In this document: in pieces, positions 46,529 through 61,500 of the stretch
Position numbering within the stretch: position 1 is the stretch's first letter
Layout: every line of letters begins with the position of its first letter
Assembly: GCA_934045905.1 (NCBI GenBank)
Contig: OW203766.1
Coordinates: forward strand, 13,572,309-13,636,308
Length of the DNA stretch: 64,000 nucleotides
Reading direction: 5' to 3'
Source of the DNA: Leuctra nigra
Taxonomy: Eukaryota; Arthropoda; Insecta; Plecoptera; Leuctridae
Translations under genes and position numbers: made by a program
Notes under the pieces: model-generated
The model's input: only the letters and a program-made list of their open reading frames with translations
Databases searched by the model: none
Told to the model about the DNA's origin: nothing

Positions 46529-49500
46529 GTATGATTGCAATTTACAATTTTATTTTACACTGGTCTTGCCAACTTCAATCTAAACTCCGTTTCATGGGGT
46601 CTAGAGTCCTAGATAGCATGGACAGGTATAGGACTACCCATGTTAAACAGGGCTCCAGACTGCATGAAACGGAGTTTATGTTAAAGGCAATTTAGGTGAT
46701 ACTATCGCTCGGCAGTTGGAGCAAATTAAGAATGATAAATATTCCATAATATCTCTCAAGGGAATTTCTTATCTCTAATATAATGTTCACTTGATCAGTC
46801 TGATTGTATATTAGCAGTCCATTTTTATTTTTGCTTCTTGTCTTCTTAAATAGACGCCGGTTTCCGAACAAAACCGGGAAAAACTGTGTTCAATCTGGGA
46901 AGGATTGGAGATCAAACCCATTAAAACCAATTCTTGTCAAATTTTAATTGCAAGATTATTATGAATTTCCTCGAGGCCTATTCTAGAACGTTTGATCAAT
47001 TTCATTCTGATAGAATCCAGTCACGGCCATAAAATTAACGTTGCAGATAATGGAATTCCATTGAAATTGGGAATATAAAAGTTTTAGAAATGAGCCCCTG
47101 ATTGTTGTTACTTGACTTGTTTTATAATAACTTCTCAGGCATCCAGCGAGAAAGAAAATAATTAATTTTTCAAAATTATTACTCATTCATTAGTCATAAT
47201 GCAAAGAAAAGCATTTAAAATGTACAAAGTAAGAACCCTAAGTTACTTCAATTACCTTATATCATTGCTAGTTGTGATGCCACTCTGAACACTTTGGTAA
47301 TAAGACTCAGCCTGAAGAATATCTTGAATGCTAATATCTACATTCCCTCTGTTTCCCAACGCAGGCCGTACAGCGAAGGTGGGAAGCGGACCTTCTTCTT
47401 GGTCAACACTGTGGCGCTGGTCAACCAGCAGGCCGAGAGCATTCGACGCCACGCGCCATACGATGTGGGGGAGTACAGCGGCGATATGAACGTGGACTTC
47501 TGGGCGCATGATAAGTGGAACGAAGAGCTGGACAAGTTTCAAATACTGGTGATGACTTCGCAGATTTTTCTCAACATGCTTCTGCACAGGTGACATTTGT
47601 GTTTTGTTAAGAGTTTTCTCCACACGACACAGGGATGCATCTGTACCTCAGAGGTAGAAGGCCCGATGTCTGGTTCAATGAATCTTGAGGTGAGATCAAA
47701 TGAGAAAATAGGTTTTCAAATTTGTTGACTTTCAGTCAAATTGCAATTGATTGAGCTTGATTACATAATTCTAAAAGTGCAATGCAAAATATGGGAATAT
47801 GGGGGCTTTCAGCTTCTGAGGTACAGATGATACATATGTCAAGAGTGGGCTTTTACAGGGTCAAACCAAGGAAGGAAGAAATATCTTTATTTTACAAAAT
47901 ATTAACCATATTTTATGACCTTTCAATCATTATATCCTATGTTAAATGTATACTTATAGCAAAGTAATTAGTGCGAAAGTGACCATATGGTATGCCAGAA
48001 CAACAATTGTAGAAAGTATTCAAAAAGCGGAAAATTTTCCGATGGCGATTTATAATCGGATTTATAAATCTGTTTTTTCCAGAAAATTAACATCTCTCCT
48101 GGAGATTTCATTTTATCAAGGGGTACTACCCCTAATAGTATTACCCTAATAGTTTTGGTGTTCATCTGATTTCGGATTTCCAAGATTTAAAAAGATTTAC
48201 AAGATTTCATAAGATTTCCGAGATTTCAATCATTTCTAAAGATTTCCAAATAGGCGAGGAAAGTAGAGGTGATATTTCAAAATTTGCTTCCACTTTGGTA
48301 TATCAAGCTGAATTTTTTACCATGTGTCAATAACAGTACAAAGGTCATATATGCCAAAGTGCACCAAAATATTCTTGTCGGAACAACCCCAAAAAAATTA
48401 TGGAACCCCAAAATTTTAGTGAGTCGCCAAATGGTGATAGTTGTTTAGTTATGGTCTTAAAGATAACTACAAAGCATAATAAAATTTCGAAAAAAATCAC
48501 AGGGGTGCACAAATATGTGGTTTACACTATTAAGTTCTAAAATTAACATTTTTGTCGTATTATATAGTCATTACTTGCAAAAAATTGCACCCCAAACGCT
48601 TAAGTTGACCCATTGTCCGCGCGTCGATTGTTGCTGTGACCATAATTATGAACAGAAAAAGCTCCAACTAGTTGCAATCGATAGATCTGTTTATTGGCTA
48701 CAAGGAAAAAAATATAAACCCACCAAAACGTAAACTTCGTCGCATTGATTTTGCAAAAAACGCCGAGCGCATGTTTTCCCGTCAAATTCTGAAAATGGAC
48801 ATAATACCATAATATTGCAGAATATGATTACATAGAACACAAATATAATTAAGATTAACTTATATTCACCTTAAGGGGTTGTAAAAAAATTGTTTAAGTA
48901 AGTACCTACCCCTAAAGGCGTATTTTTGTTTTTTTAATACATTTCTCAATGAAACTCCACATTTTAATATCTAATTCAATAAAGTTACCTAAAATAATGT
49001 TTCTAGGTCAAATTGGGCTATATCAATTAAAACATACCCTAAAAATATCAATACAAACAATTTTAGATGTTTCCAGAGGTTCTAGCTTGTGTTTTGCGCG
49101 TGGTGTTATGCTCAACGCTGGGGCTCGCGCTGGGGTAGTGATGATTTGATGAGCCATCTGTGAAGTTTACTGTCTGTTTCATCATCGAATATCACTAACA
49201 TGACACTGATAGAATGGTCTCATCCAATAAATGATTATGTAATGTTAATAAATGAGAAATTTGTCAGCACTGGCAATTTCATTATGTCCAGCTCCAGGCA
49301 ACTTATTATTTTCATTTTCTACAGAAATCATTCGCAATATCTATACAAAACAATAATGTGTAATTTGCCACTAATCAGAGTTGTTGTATGAATGTAAATG
49401 AAGTGTGGCAAGGGCTTATAAAGTCTACAAATACATCAGGATCAGAAGTATCTGAAAGAGATCATAATATTTTAATATTTTTCCGCTTTCAAATGGCAAT

Positions 49501-52500
49501 AAAATGTTAGGACTACCAAACGTTTATTACCTTCTTGACAGTTTAAATTACTCACTAGCAAGCAACAGATGCCCGGCTCGAGCCTTTACGTGAATTAACA
49601 AAAAATTATGCCCTAGGGTCCAGGGATGGCAACTCTTCCTGTTCAAAGTGTATTCGTTTGTTATATCGACAGTTATTTTCTATAGCATTTTCTATACACA
49701 CACTGTCATGAACGTAAGTTACAACACTGTCAACCTGGAATAGGTACGATTGATTATAATTTTCGTTTATAAATTTAATAAGTACATATATAAAAATATA
49801 ATATAGAATGCAATAATTGCATTCTATTGTGAATCATCTTAGATAATGTCGTCTGGTGAATGGTGTCATCTTAGATATTATTAGTGTAGCTGGCCTATCG
49901 AGTGAAAATTTGCCACGATCTAAATACACATTATTTGCGAATGTCACCGCCTGAATGTTTTGTACTGTGACGATCACACAATCACTGAAAATGCCTTCAT
50001 AATTATAATAAACACGTGCATGCAAGCAAGCATGTCAAGACAGAACGTCAAAACCTTCCATTTAGATTTCCCAATATGCCCCCAAATATATACTCATCTA
50101 TAAGGAGGCACCATGTTGCTATTAAAATAAAAACCACAAGACAACTTTAAAGATAATGCAATAATGTGTCCCAATCTTAACGCATTGCTTGAGATACCTC
50201 CAAACGTTTTGATTGAAACCTGCATTGATTTATCTTTGGCGAGGATAAGTGACTTTTGTAAGTTGCCAACCGGCTTCATACCTATTAACATGGGATCTAG
50301 AAGGCAACTTAATTTAAAGAGGAGACTCATTTTCACATGCCAGGTTGGAATCAAAAACCCCATTTGCAGTAGAGATCAGACGCAATAGTCAAATAGAAGC
50401 TTACATTTAAAATAGATTTATCTACAGAAAACATGCGACATCATAGGCAATATTACCAGGCGTATTGGACGGCGAAAAATCAATGCAGCTAATAAAGACA
50501 GAGACAATTTAAAATTTGATAGAGAAGACTGTTTAATTTTTATAATTTAAGAGCCAACGGTTATGAAAATGTATTTTTGTTCCACAACTGTGAGAGAAAT
50601 ACGTACAATATTTAAATTTTAAATCAAGACGGTGCCGAATCAATCGTTGCAGAACAATGATGAGAACTCATGAGATAGGTACACTTCTATTTGAATATTC
50701 CGTTATTACGATTGTCCAACGTAATCGAAAAGCTAAAAGACATTCTGACCATGTAAGAGTATTATCAAATTATGTGCTTATCAAAATCGCATTTCCATAG
50801 CGACTAATGAAGACCATCAGGCATCAATGGATGATTGCGTGAATAGAAAGTTGTGTCGGGATTGTAGAATCTCCGATATTTGCCGATGGTGTCATCTTCA
50901 TGAGTCATTCATTAGTCATTACATATCGCGGACTTTATACACAATGCAACAAATTGTCAGTGTAACTTCAACAGGGATGAACAATTGGGCACCCCTGATG
51001 TTCATTCCACTCCATGGGCACACAGACGTTTCCCCTGTACAAGCAATAGTCATAATTCATTCAGGTGTAATTTAAAATATTATTTTGTAACATTATGTTA
51101 TTGTAACACCATTTATAGTTTCACGGATAAAAACGTGAATAAAACGCTAGAAATGACTACAAATAAGTGTGACAAAGTTTAAGTCTCAGGCAACAGGAGC
51201 AGATGTTAACTGATAGCGTATATTGTGACAATGGATGATCTATGACATAAATCACAACCAGAACATTTGGCAAACGACTATACTACCCCAGCGCGAGCTC
51301 CAGCGTTTAGCAAAACACCACGCGGAAAACACAAGCTAGAACCTCTGGAAACATCTAAAATTGTTTGTATTGACATTTTTAGGGGATGTTTTAATTGATA
51401 TAGCCCAATTTGACCTAGAAACATTATTTTAGGTAACTTTATTGAATTAGATATTAAAATGTGGAGTTTCATTGAGAAATGTATTAAAAAAACAAAAATA
51501 CGCCTTTAGGGGTAGGTACTTACTTAAACAATTTTTTTACAACCCCTTAAGGTGAATATAAGTTAATCTTAATTATATTTGTGTTCTATGTAATCATATT
51601 CTGCAATATTATGGCATTATTTCCATTTTCAGAATTTGGCGGGAAAACATGCGCTCGGCGTTTTTTGCAAAATCAATGCGACGAAGTTTACGTTTTGGTG
51701 GGTTTATATTTTTTTCCTTGTAGCCAATGAACAGATCTATCGATTGCAACTAGTTGGAGCTTTTTCTGTTCATAATTATGGTCACAGCAACAATCGACGC
51801 GCGGACAATGGGTCAACTTAAGCGTTTGGGGTGCAATTTTTTGCAAGTAATGACTATATAATACGACAAAAATGTTAATTTTAGAACTTAATAGTGTAAA
51901 CCACATATTTGTGCACCCCTGTGATTTTTTTCGAAATTTTATTATGCTTTGTAGTTATCTTTAAGACCATAACTAAACAACTATCACCATTTGGCGACTC
52001 ACTAAAATTTTGGGGTTCCATAATTTTTTTGGGGTTGTTCCGACAAGAATATTTTGGTGCACTTTGGCATATATGACCTTTGTACTGTTATTGACACATG
52101 GTAAAAAATTCAGCTTGATATACCAAAGTGGAAGCAAACTTCTTTATTTGACGAGATAGAGCTCTGTTTTTCCTCGCCTAAAACATTTCCAAGATTTCAA
52201 ACATTTCCCAGATTCCAAAGATTTCAAAGATTTGTAAAGATTTCCAAAGATTTTTGTAGATTACTTACCCAGATTTATAAGATTTCCCAGATTTGAGAGA
52301 TTTTCAAATATTTCAAATGATTTTAAGATTTCTAAACATTTTCTATGATTACCGCAGATTTTACATGATTTCCGAGATTTCACAAGATTTCCGAGATTTT
52401 ATAAGATTCTTAAGATTTCCTGTGATTTTCAAAGATTTTAAAAAGATTTCTAAGATTTCCAAAGATTTGCAAAGATTTTTAGTCTAGTGTACACCAGATT

Positions 52501-55500
52501 TCTGGAGGTGTTAAGCTGGGTCCACATAGACTGTTTTTCTGTTTTGCGTTTTCCGTTTTTACTAATGAAATATCGACGTTTTTTGTATGACTGTCCACAT
52601 AGAACGTTTTGCGTCTTCTACAAAAACGTTTGTAAGCACCTTGATCCCCGTCTTCTTTAAACTTTACATTCGAGATGTCAGGAGGCCGTGGAAATAAAAA
52701 AATTTCATTCAACGTTATTTATATCTGTCTGTGACAGTTTGTGTGTAATTAGATGGGCTTATATTCTTCCCAGGCATGTAATTTTAAAATAATGTATCTA
52801 GTGTCAGATCGGCCATGTTATTTGATCATGTGGCGTAGTCGTACGTGATAGGTTATTAAAGGTTTTACATCACTTCCGCCGCACGTCTTTTATAAAATCC
52901 TCGTTGAAGTTTATGCGGCGCGGCGAGGATAAAATCCGCGTGCGGCGGGTTTGTGATTGGTCAAGAGAAAAAAACGGAAAACGCAAAACGGAAAAACGGC
53001 CTATGTGGACCCAGCTTTAACCCCTCGCATTTTATACACCGAGCAAGTACTTTGCCTTTTTGAATAGTTTAATATTTTCATTCAGTTACATCGAGCTGTC
53101 CTCCGTAAACTTGCTGATCTTCGACGAGTGCCACCACGGCGTCTGCGAGCATCCGATGAGACAGATCATGCAGCGGTTCGAGATGTGTCCGCTGCAGGAT
53201 CAGCCGCGCGTGCTCGGACTCTCGGCCACGCTCATCATGGGCTCGTGCAAGGCGAACAACGTGATGCAGGAGGTGGAGGGGCTGGAGAGAACGTTCCACA
53301 GCAAGATCGCCACGGTCGACGAACTGCAGACTGTGAGGATGTGAGTGATTTTGTTTGTTGCAACTGCTTAAAAACCAATTTAGAAATCATGATTGTCTTG
53401 GGATAAAAATTGTAAAATTCGCCACAATCTTCAAGAAATCTCTTCATTCCCATCTGTTTTAAAGCAATCTCTTCAGTGCTCGATAACCAGTGATAACCAA
53501 TGAAAATAAAATGAAGCTCGATTTGACCAAAAGAAAATGTTTTTATTAGGAGTATGATATCAAGTAACATCAGTTTATTTTAGGAGAAAAAAAAATAATC
53601 CCAGACATTTTCTTAAAGAATATACAAATTACAAAACCATGTAGGTACTGATGAGATAAATCTTATACTACAATATTTAGTTAGCTTAAAAGCCCTAATT
53701 TTTATTTATTACCATTTCAATTTTAACCAGAATAATTATTTACGTACCTGCCGGAGTTTGCAGTCATATATTGCTGATTTAGTAGGGGCTACAGTCGAAT
53801 TAGGAATAAATTTATCGAAATGGATAAATTTAAGGTTCATACAAAAATATTGTAGTAAAAAAATATCCAGTGAGTTGTAAAATCACTTACAGCCTCATGC
53901 TCAAAAGAAGTTGCGTCCGCAAGTAGAAATTTGCAGGTGTCAGTCCCACTGACATATATATACACTACGTCAGGACTGAGCTTCCCTATGATAACACCAC
54001 TAGCCGCCATTAGGTCAGGTTTTGGCGTCCCTTATGGGGTTTATCAGCAAATCAGAAATTCAATCGCCGTCATTTGCTTTTTCCTTCTGCCACATTGATG
54101 AAAATAAACTTATTTCGTTGCAAAGAAGAGAATGTTTAATGCTCAATTGTTATATTTATTTATTAAATGATTAATGTAGTGATTGATTGATTTATATGTT
54201 TAATATCCTTTAATTAATTATATTTTCATTTGCAAAGTGGGAGGGGCTTAATAGTCACGTGACTTGAATTGACCAATCAAATGGTTTTGTGACGCCAATC
54301 TTGATCCTCCATGTTGGCAACATTTTCGTATATCTGACGTCCACCTATTATATGTCAGTGGTCAGTCCTCAACACCACAAGACCGTGAGCTAATAATCTT
54401 ATGGACGGAATCCAGTAGACTCTGGGCACTTGCGTCGATAAATCTAAAAATTCTTTTGAGCATGAGGCTGTTATTGAATGAGAATAATGCCCCCTCCCCC
54501 CCCCCCCCCCCCGCTTCCCCTTTGAGTATGTTAGTTGTCCCAATATTGTGATTTTTATTTTTAGTCTTCTTTGCTTCTTTTGTTTGATAGGACCTACCTA
54601 CATTTTGTTTCACTCCCCGTAGTAGCAAGTAACCTTTCCTATTGTAAAATATCGTGAATCCTTTGAACAAAAATCCTCCCTTTTATGAGTTTTATGAGTA
54701 GGAATGAAGATATTTTTTCTTAATTAACATCACATGAAAATGAAAAACATGAAACATGAACACATTAACATGAAAATTTTGAATGTTACCAAACCTTAAT
54801 TATTATTTGTCAAAAACTTACCAATTTACTAATTTACTGCATTAGTTTTTAACAAAAAAATAAGGGTTTAGTAAAGTTCAAATTCGTTTTAATGTGTAAA
54901 ATTATCATTTCATGATTTCCATGCATAAAAAATAAGCAATTGCATGATCCAACAGATTCTCGACGAATCCGAAAGAGTCAATCGTCACCTTCCGACCGCC
55001 TCCGACGAGTGCCGCTGCCGAGCGAGCGTTCGCGATGATCAGACGGAACGTGGACATGTTGAAGCTCATCGTCTGGCCGGAACCGGAGATGTCGGAAGCC
55101 CCGGAGAACTCGCGTCCCCTGTACGACAAGGGGAAGACCGGGAAGAAAGTGTCGAACCAGTTGAACGACCTTCATCTTCACATCGCCATGCTGGGGCTGT
55201 ACGGCGGCAGTCGCGCTTGTCTTGCGCATCTCCTGCAGCTGGAGAGGAAGAGGGTGAAGACCGAGGATGACTTGACCGACAAGGTGATTCCCCTCCACTG
55301 TCTCATTCTTGCTTCCTAGTGTACATATTTCATATTGAGTATGAATACCTGACTTCAGAAGTTTTTTTTCAAAACTCGATATCCAGACGAAAACACATAG
55401 GTATACGCAGATTTCAAGCATGTGGGATTGGAGGGTTTGATTATCAGAACCAACCAACCACATCATACATAATAATTATTTCTCCATTCAACAAATATTT

Positions 55501-58500
55501 ACCGTAATTCCAGCTCCAACTTTGCAGTTTACCGTCAATTATTCTGACCGTGGGTGTACGTACCATAGAACTACCCCACTACCCCGTAATTTATATTGCA
55601 AAGGTCGTGCATTTTTACAAGCAGGTAACACAAAGGTAATTAAAAATCTCAAATTGACTCAAATATTTGAACAATTTTCATAAAAATTTTCAACAGGCCT
55701 TGAAAATGTTCATGAAATGAAAATCTTCTTGTTCCGACACTATTCAGGAGTAGAATTAACAACGGAACTAGTCTGTTATCTAATGTAATTCCTGTGCCGC
55801 ATCCAGATCTACGGCACGCTGATAACTGCCGTGTCGCACATCCACAAAGACCTGATGAAAGAGATGGCGCTGGTCCAACTTCCTCTGAGCAGACAGATCA
55901 TACACTTCTCATCGGATCAAGTCATCGCCCTGCTGAAAATACTCGAAGAACACAACCAGTCGAGAGACGACGAGTTCTGCTGCGTTGTTTTTGTCCAGCG
56001 TCGGTTCACGGCTAAAGTGCTCTACCAGATACTGTTGGTATGTATGTGAAACATTCGTCTTGATTAGCGATGGAACTATTCCGATACCGGAGAATCGGAA
56101 TGCATCGATTCTGGCCTCATATCTAGTGATTCTGACTATTTTCAAATTTCAAGTAATTTTGTTATAATAGTTATCCTGTGATTGTTTGAAAATTAAAACA
56201 AACCTTTTGACAAATCAATGTACAATTTTGCTTGGTCATCGGGACCAACATTTTAAGTGCTTTTGTAAATTTTCGGACTATAATCTGATGTAATTTTTTT
56301 TAAACTTAAAAACTACAAACTTTAAAAAAAAATTAAAAGTTATTGACATTTTACGGACATATTATTCGCCCATAAAATTAATAGATATTTATGAAGTAAT
56401 TCCTTCAAATGTTATGTTACTTTGACATTTGTAGCTGTAATGGTGTGAATGTTGCTTCAGTCGCTGAGCACCGCCGACCGCGAGCGCTACTCGTTCATCC
56501 GACCGGACTTCATCGTGGGGCTGAACAACAACCCGCAGTACGACACGCGCGAGGGCAAGCTCGACCGGAAGCACAACGGCGAGGTGATCAACCGGTTCAA
56601 CCGGGGCGTGTGCAACCTGATCGTGTCGTCGGACGTCCTCGAGGAGGGGATCGACATCCGGCAGCTCAGCCTCGTCGTCAAGTTCGACAAGCCCATGAAT
56701 CACAGCTCGTACATTCAATCCAAAGGTAGCGACTTGTGTACATTTTCATTTAACCAGGGGATAATTTTTTTCAGTTGCCTCTTATTTTTTAAGAGTCGGC
56801 TGTAGAAGCCTATAGCAGAGATTCCGGGCGGGACGTGTAGACGCTTAGCTTTGCCAATGTATTTTCACTGTTTGATGATGAAATGTTATGAATTTATTTT
56901 TAAATTAAGGAGATAAAAGCATGAGCTGTGCTATTTATTTTCCAAACTTTTACTATGTAGTATCGTCAGTCAGTCGATTTTCTGTATACCTATGTTGGCA
57001 AACGCTGTGTCTAGTGGTAATGGCCATTCATCCATTGTCAACGGCTCAAGAACAAGACATTTTCAAACAAAGCTCCAGGCCGTGTTTTATGATTTGTAAA
57101 TCTTAACCCTTTGGCATCAATGAACAACTAAGCAAAAATCGCCCCTCCAACCCCTGACTTGATACCTGGCTCATCTCTAAATTTACAACCTGCCAAAACA
57201 AACACTTGTTCCTTGTCCAAGCTCCATTGTGCAAATTCTGAGTGGAAATCAATGAAAACCTGGCAAATAGGTATAATGCGAATCGGCGGACTTTACGTAT
57301 GTTTTTATTAGATTATTTTATTCAAATTTTAAGAATAATGATTATTAATTAAATACAAAATGACTAATTATTGAGATTTTGACAAGTTAGTTTCTGAGCA
57401 TTTTGTGAACTAACAGTGAAAGAAAATAATATTTTAACAAGGGAAGGAATATTTTTGAGTAAAGCCTCATTTACACTGTTCAAGTTTGCTTTCAAGTCCT
57501 TGAATTCAAGCCCTTGAATTCAACCCTTGAATTCAACCACTTGAATGGGCATTTACACTGTTCAAGCTTCAAGTCGTAACATAACCTAAAATATTCACTT
57601 CTTGCAAAGAACATGTTATTAATATTGTGCTAGATTTTCGATGCCACATAGACACATATTGCATAATTAATGAAACAGTTGTCTCTCGTGACTATGACAT
57701 ATCGGTAACTAATTAATATTTGCTAGAATATGTTAAAATCTGGAATTGGCGGGAAAATCTTGAAAGATACTGGAGTGAGGGGCGGAGCCAGAGTTGTGGC
57801 GTGGGTTCTGATTGGTTCAAGTCGTTCAAGTCTTTCAAGTCTTCAAGGAAAATAGGACATGTTCTAAATAGGTTCAAGTCTTGAATTCAAGGGTTGAACG
57901 CTTCAAGTTATCCGTTTAGACTATTCAAGGGGTTGAATTCAAGGGTTGAATTCAAGGACTTGAAAGTAAACTTGAACAGTGTAAATCAGGCTTAAGTACG
58001 TACCATTACGGATATTTTCAAAAATATACAGAAGCCGTGACAGTGGCACCTAGTTCCATACCCTCCCCAAATTCGTGGGTCCCTCGGACCGGCCTCCCCC
58101 TTTGAGATGGTGATCCCCCTGAAATCGGGTCCCCCCCCCTCCGGTATGTCCCCATTCTGAACTGGCTTTCCCACCACTTTCAGGCTATCCCGGATCGGGC
58201 CCGTAAGGTCGACCCCTCCCCATGTCCTCCCTAGAATTCAACAATGTTGACAAAATCTTAATGTGCGCAAAATGACCTCGCTTTCGACGCGCCATTAAAC
58301 ACTATTATACGTATTATTATACTTGATAGAACATGTATAAAATGTTGTGTTGTCACGTTGGCAGGGCGAGCCCGGCACGAGGAGAGCTGCTACAAGATCA
58401 TGGTCCCGGCGGAGGATTACTCCAACTTCCTCGTGCGCTACCAGTCGTACCAGCTGGTGGAGAAGGTGCTGCAGAAGCAGCTGGTCGGCAAGAACGACCG

Positions 58501-61500
58501 GCGCCTCGGTCCCACGCAGGAGGAGATCGCCAACGACGTCTACGACCAGACCATTCCGCCGTACTACTCCGACGGAAGCGGTGGGTGGCGCCATTCACTC
58601 CTGTAATAGGCTAGTTTCACCCCCTCTGGTTACAATGCAAATTGTTATTAATAAATTATAAATTACATAGGTAAATCATTAGTCTTGAATCATTTTTAAA
58701 CATTTGGAAATAGGAATAATAGGGAGTAGGTAAATAAGAATTGCATGGAGCGGTTTATAAATTCGAACTTTTAACTTAAATGATGTCATTGTTTCTTGTA
58801 TTTATTGAGAAAAGATGCAATACAATGGAATAATTTATTTGCTCTTTTTTTCCCTGAGGGATTCGTCAGGTCTGAATGTCGTACACCGTAATACTGTTTT
58901 TCTCTACTGCCAGCTGTTTCCAAAATATTTGAAAAACTACTTCATTCAAGACTTGCATCAATTCTAAGTAGAAAAACTACTAGAGCAAATCAAAGTGGTT
59001 TTAAACGAAACCGATCGACTCACAATCTAGTGGAGCGGTCGCTCCACCCAGCCAAGTCGTACTGTACACTCACACTCACTCAACATACTGTAAATGCCTA
59101 ATAAACTGAGGAGCAGACCAAACACTTTTACTGTAAGCAACAACATGGCATTTTCGGCCTACTGGATCTCAACATTGGAAAATCTCACATTGTTGCGAAA
59201 TATCTTAATTTCGAGCTATGGCCCACCCCACCTAATAAATAATACTATGTAACTAGATTTAAAATATAACTGTAGCATGTAGATGTTAATTTATTTTATT
59301 TTTTTAATTGCAATGCTATTAAATATGTACTAGGTTACTAGATTTAGTTCGATGTAACCTTTCCACATACTCCACTGAATGGTGTCGACCATAGGAGTCC
59401 TTTCAAATGTATGTACCTCTTTAAAATGTACTCATTGAATATGGAAATAAAACTGAACTGAACTGAACTGAACACCCCCTATACCAAATTTGGGAACAGC
59501 AGGTTATGTCATTTGCGAGCAAGATGGCCGTGAAAACAGTGAAATTACACCCCTTTTAAAGGCTATCTGATGATGATGATGATGATGATTCAGATTCAGA
59601 TATCAGGAAACACTGTTGACAGGGCCACAGCCTAAACGGGTTAACCGATCGATCTGAAATTTTTACCACGTGTGCACTTTTGGCGTCTAAGGTGCCTTTT
59701 GCTATAACCGGTTTTATGCCGCCATTTTGAAACCAGAAGTGAACTCATATCTCGAAAACGGCTGAACCGATCGAAACGAAATTTGCGCCAAACGATTCAG
59801 ACGGTCATCTATATGAAACATCAATAGTCGAAATAGAAATGCACTATTACTAAAACCGGAAATGACGCCATAACAATGCCAAATCTGACTAAAACCATCT
59901 CTTATAACAATAAATACATATTCAGAAGGCTTATAATGTTACATAACATTTAAGATACAGATATTAGGTGGCAGTGATGTCAGCCGCCATTTTGAAAACT
60001 GGAAGTGATGCGATAACTCGAGAACAGTTGGACCGATTGGAACGATGCTTTCGCAATTCATCATGGAATATAATTTTAAGCATACATTTAGCACCAAACA
60101 CAATTCTTTATAGCAACCAAACCACAAAGGCGTATTTTTTTAAAGGAATTATAGTCATTGGTGAAACAATGTTACAAGTTATAAGAATAAACTGAAAAAA
60201 GGAGTGATATCCCCATAAAAAACACTCCGTGTACAAATACCAGCCAAGTCTCTTCAACTAAAAAAAAATAGAAGAAATCTGAAAATTCAGCACTGAAAAG
60301 TAGTGATATCAAAAAATGGCCAAGTCAAAACTTTTCAAAAAATACTTGGCGCATCGTTTCTTAGGAGATTAGATATATATTTTGTGTATAGATGAGTTTA
60401 TTTGATTTCCGGCCTACTTCTATACTATTTATATGCACGATGCGTCAAGTATTTTTTGAAAAGTTTTGACTTGGCCATTTTTTGATATCACTACTTTTCA
60501 GTGCTGAATTTTCAGATTTCTTCTATTTTTTTTTAGTTGAAGAGACTTGGCTGGTATTTTTACACGGAGTGTTTTTTATGGGGTAATGATAACTTCACAG
60601 CAAACACCATCCAAGGTCTATAAACAGGTCAGAAGAGCAGACCATAAGAGTCTTCATCCTGGCTTTGACAATCCATATATACTCTTGAAGAGTCCTGAAA
60701 GTATAACAGGTGTAATCCATCACTTTTGTATTGTTTCTATGAAGCTGTAGAGTTGACATGATCATGTTCTGTGCAGGCGGGGAAGGCAGCTCTTGCATCA
60801 CGATGCTGTCGGCGATCTCGCTGCTCAACCGCTACTGCTCGCTGCTGCCGCAAGACAAGTTCACGCAGCTCACTCCCTCGTGGTTCATCAACAAGGACAA
60901 CGACCAGGTGTCGCTGCAGCTGCCCATGAACTGTCCACTCCGAGACCTCATTCTGGTCAGTTGACAGTCTTAAGTGTGATGCAACCAGGTTTATATTGAA
61001 AAAGTCTAGTTCTTGAGTTCAATAGGGCGCGCCAAAGATAGGACGATAATTTTGTCCGTCGTAAGCGTCATGAGCGTTTTGTGGGAAAGTGTTACATCTT
61101 TATTCTGAAATTCTTTGGTTCAGTATCTTTGGATTACACTCAGCTGATTTTGTTGACAGCTTGACAGCTGACAGTCCAAACATGTGTAGGTAGTTAAAAA
61201 TTGTCGTTCAAAAGTAATTCCACGCCTAGTAAATAATCATTTAAAGTTCCTTTGTTACCCTAAAGTCATTGGAAATCATCAGTGTAAGTAGATAACTATT
61301 ATTAGCTTGGAAATGGTGTGGTTATTAGACTGAAACCGCAATTTTTTAAATGAAAGTCACCGCCGCCTATAGTTTACTGACAAACAGCCCGCTAATCTTA
61401 CTAACTTGCTTTTTCCCACAAAATGCATTGTGCTGCTATCTGCTGGTTGTTTCGCTTTGGACATGCCCTATTCTTGAGAATACACGTGTTAAAACCAGGG

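Larger units (their letters stand above)
48117..53027. mobile_element. 4.9-kb hAT-like foldback in Dicer intron 2
   Basis: Flanked by exact 8-bp duplications cattttat (48109-48116 and 53028-53035). Ends are caaggggta and (after removing a nested MITE) gttaacccctcg. Inside each end is an array of 'agatttcc' words (about 48180-48250 and 52185-52485), then long inverted arms 48251-49139 and 51282-52180 (about 890 bp, near-identical). A 2.1-kb core has no convincing transposase frame. Paired open frames in the arms are mirror images. Termini including gtgtacac match 25107-25879, so the two are one family despite different filling. It occupies nearly all of the 5.5-kb intron. Confidence 0.88.

Noticed and set aside
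48515..51906. Paired open frames at 48515-48733/51688-51906 and 48949-49149/51278-51472 as gene duplicates
   Set aside because: They are the same sequence in the two inverted arms of the intron 2 element.
53128..56729. Alternative and antisense open frames over Dicer exons
   Set aside because: GC-rich exons leave other frames open by chance; only one frame joins all exons in phase and matches helicase motifs.
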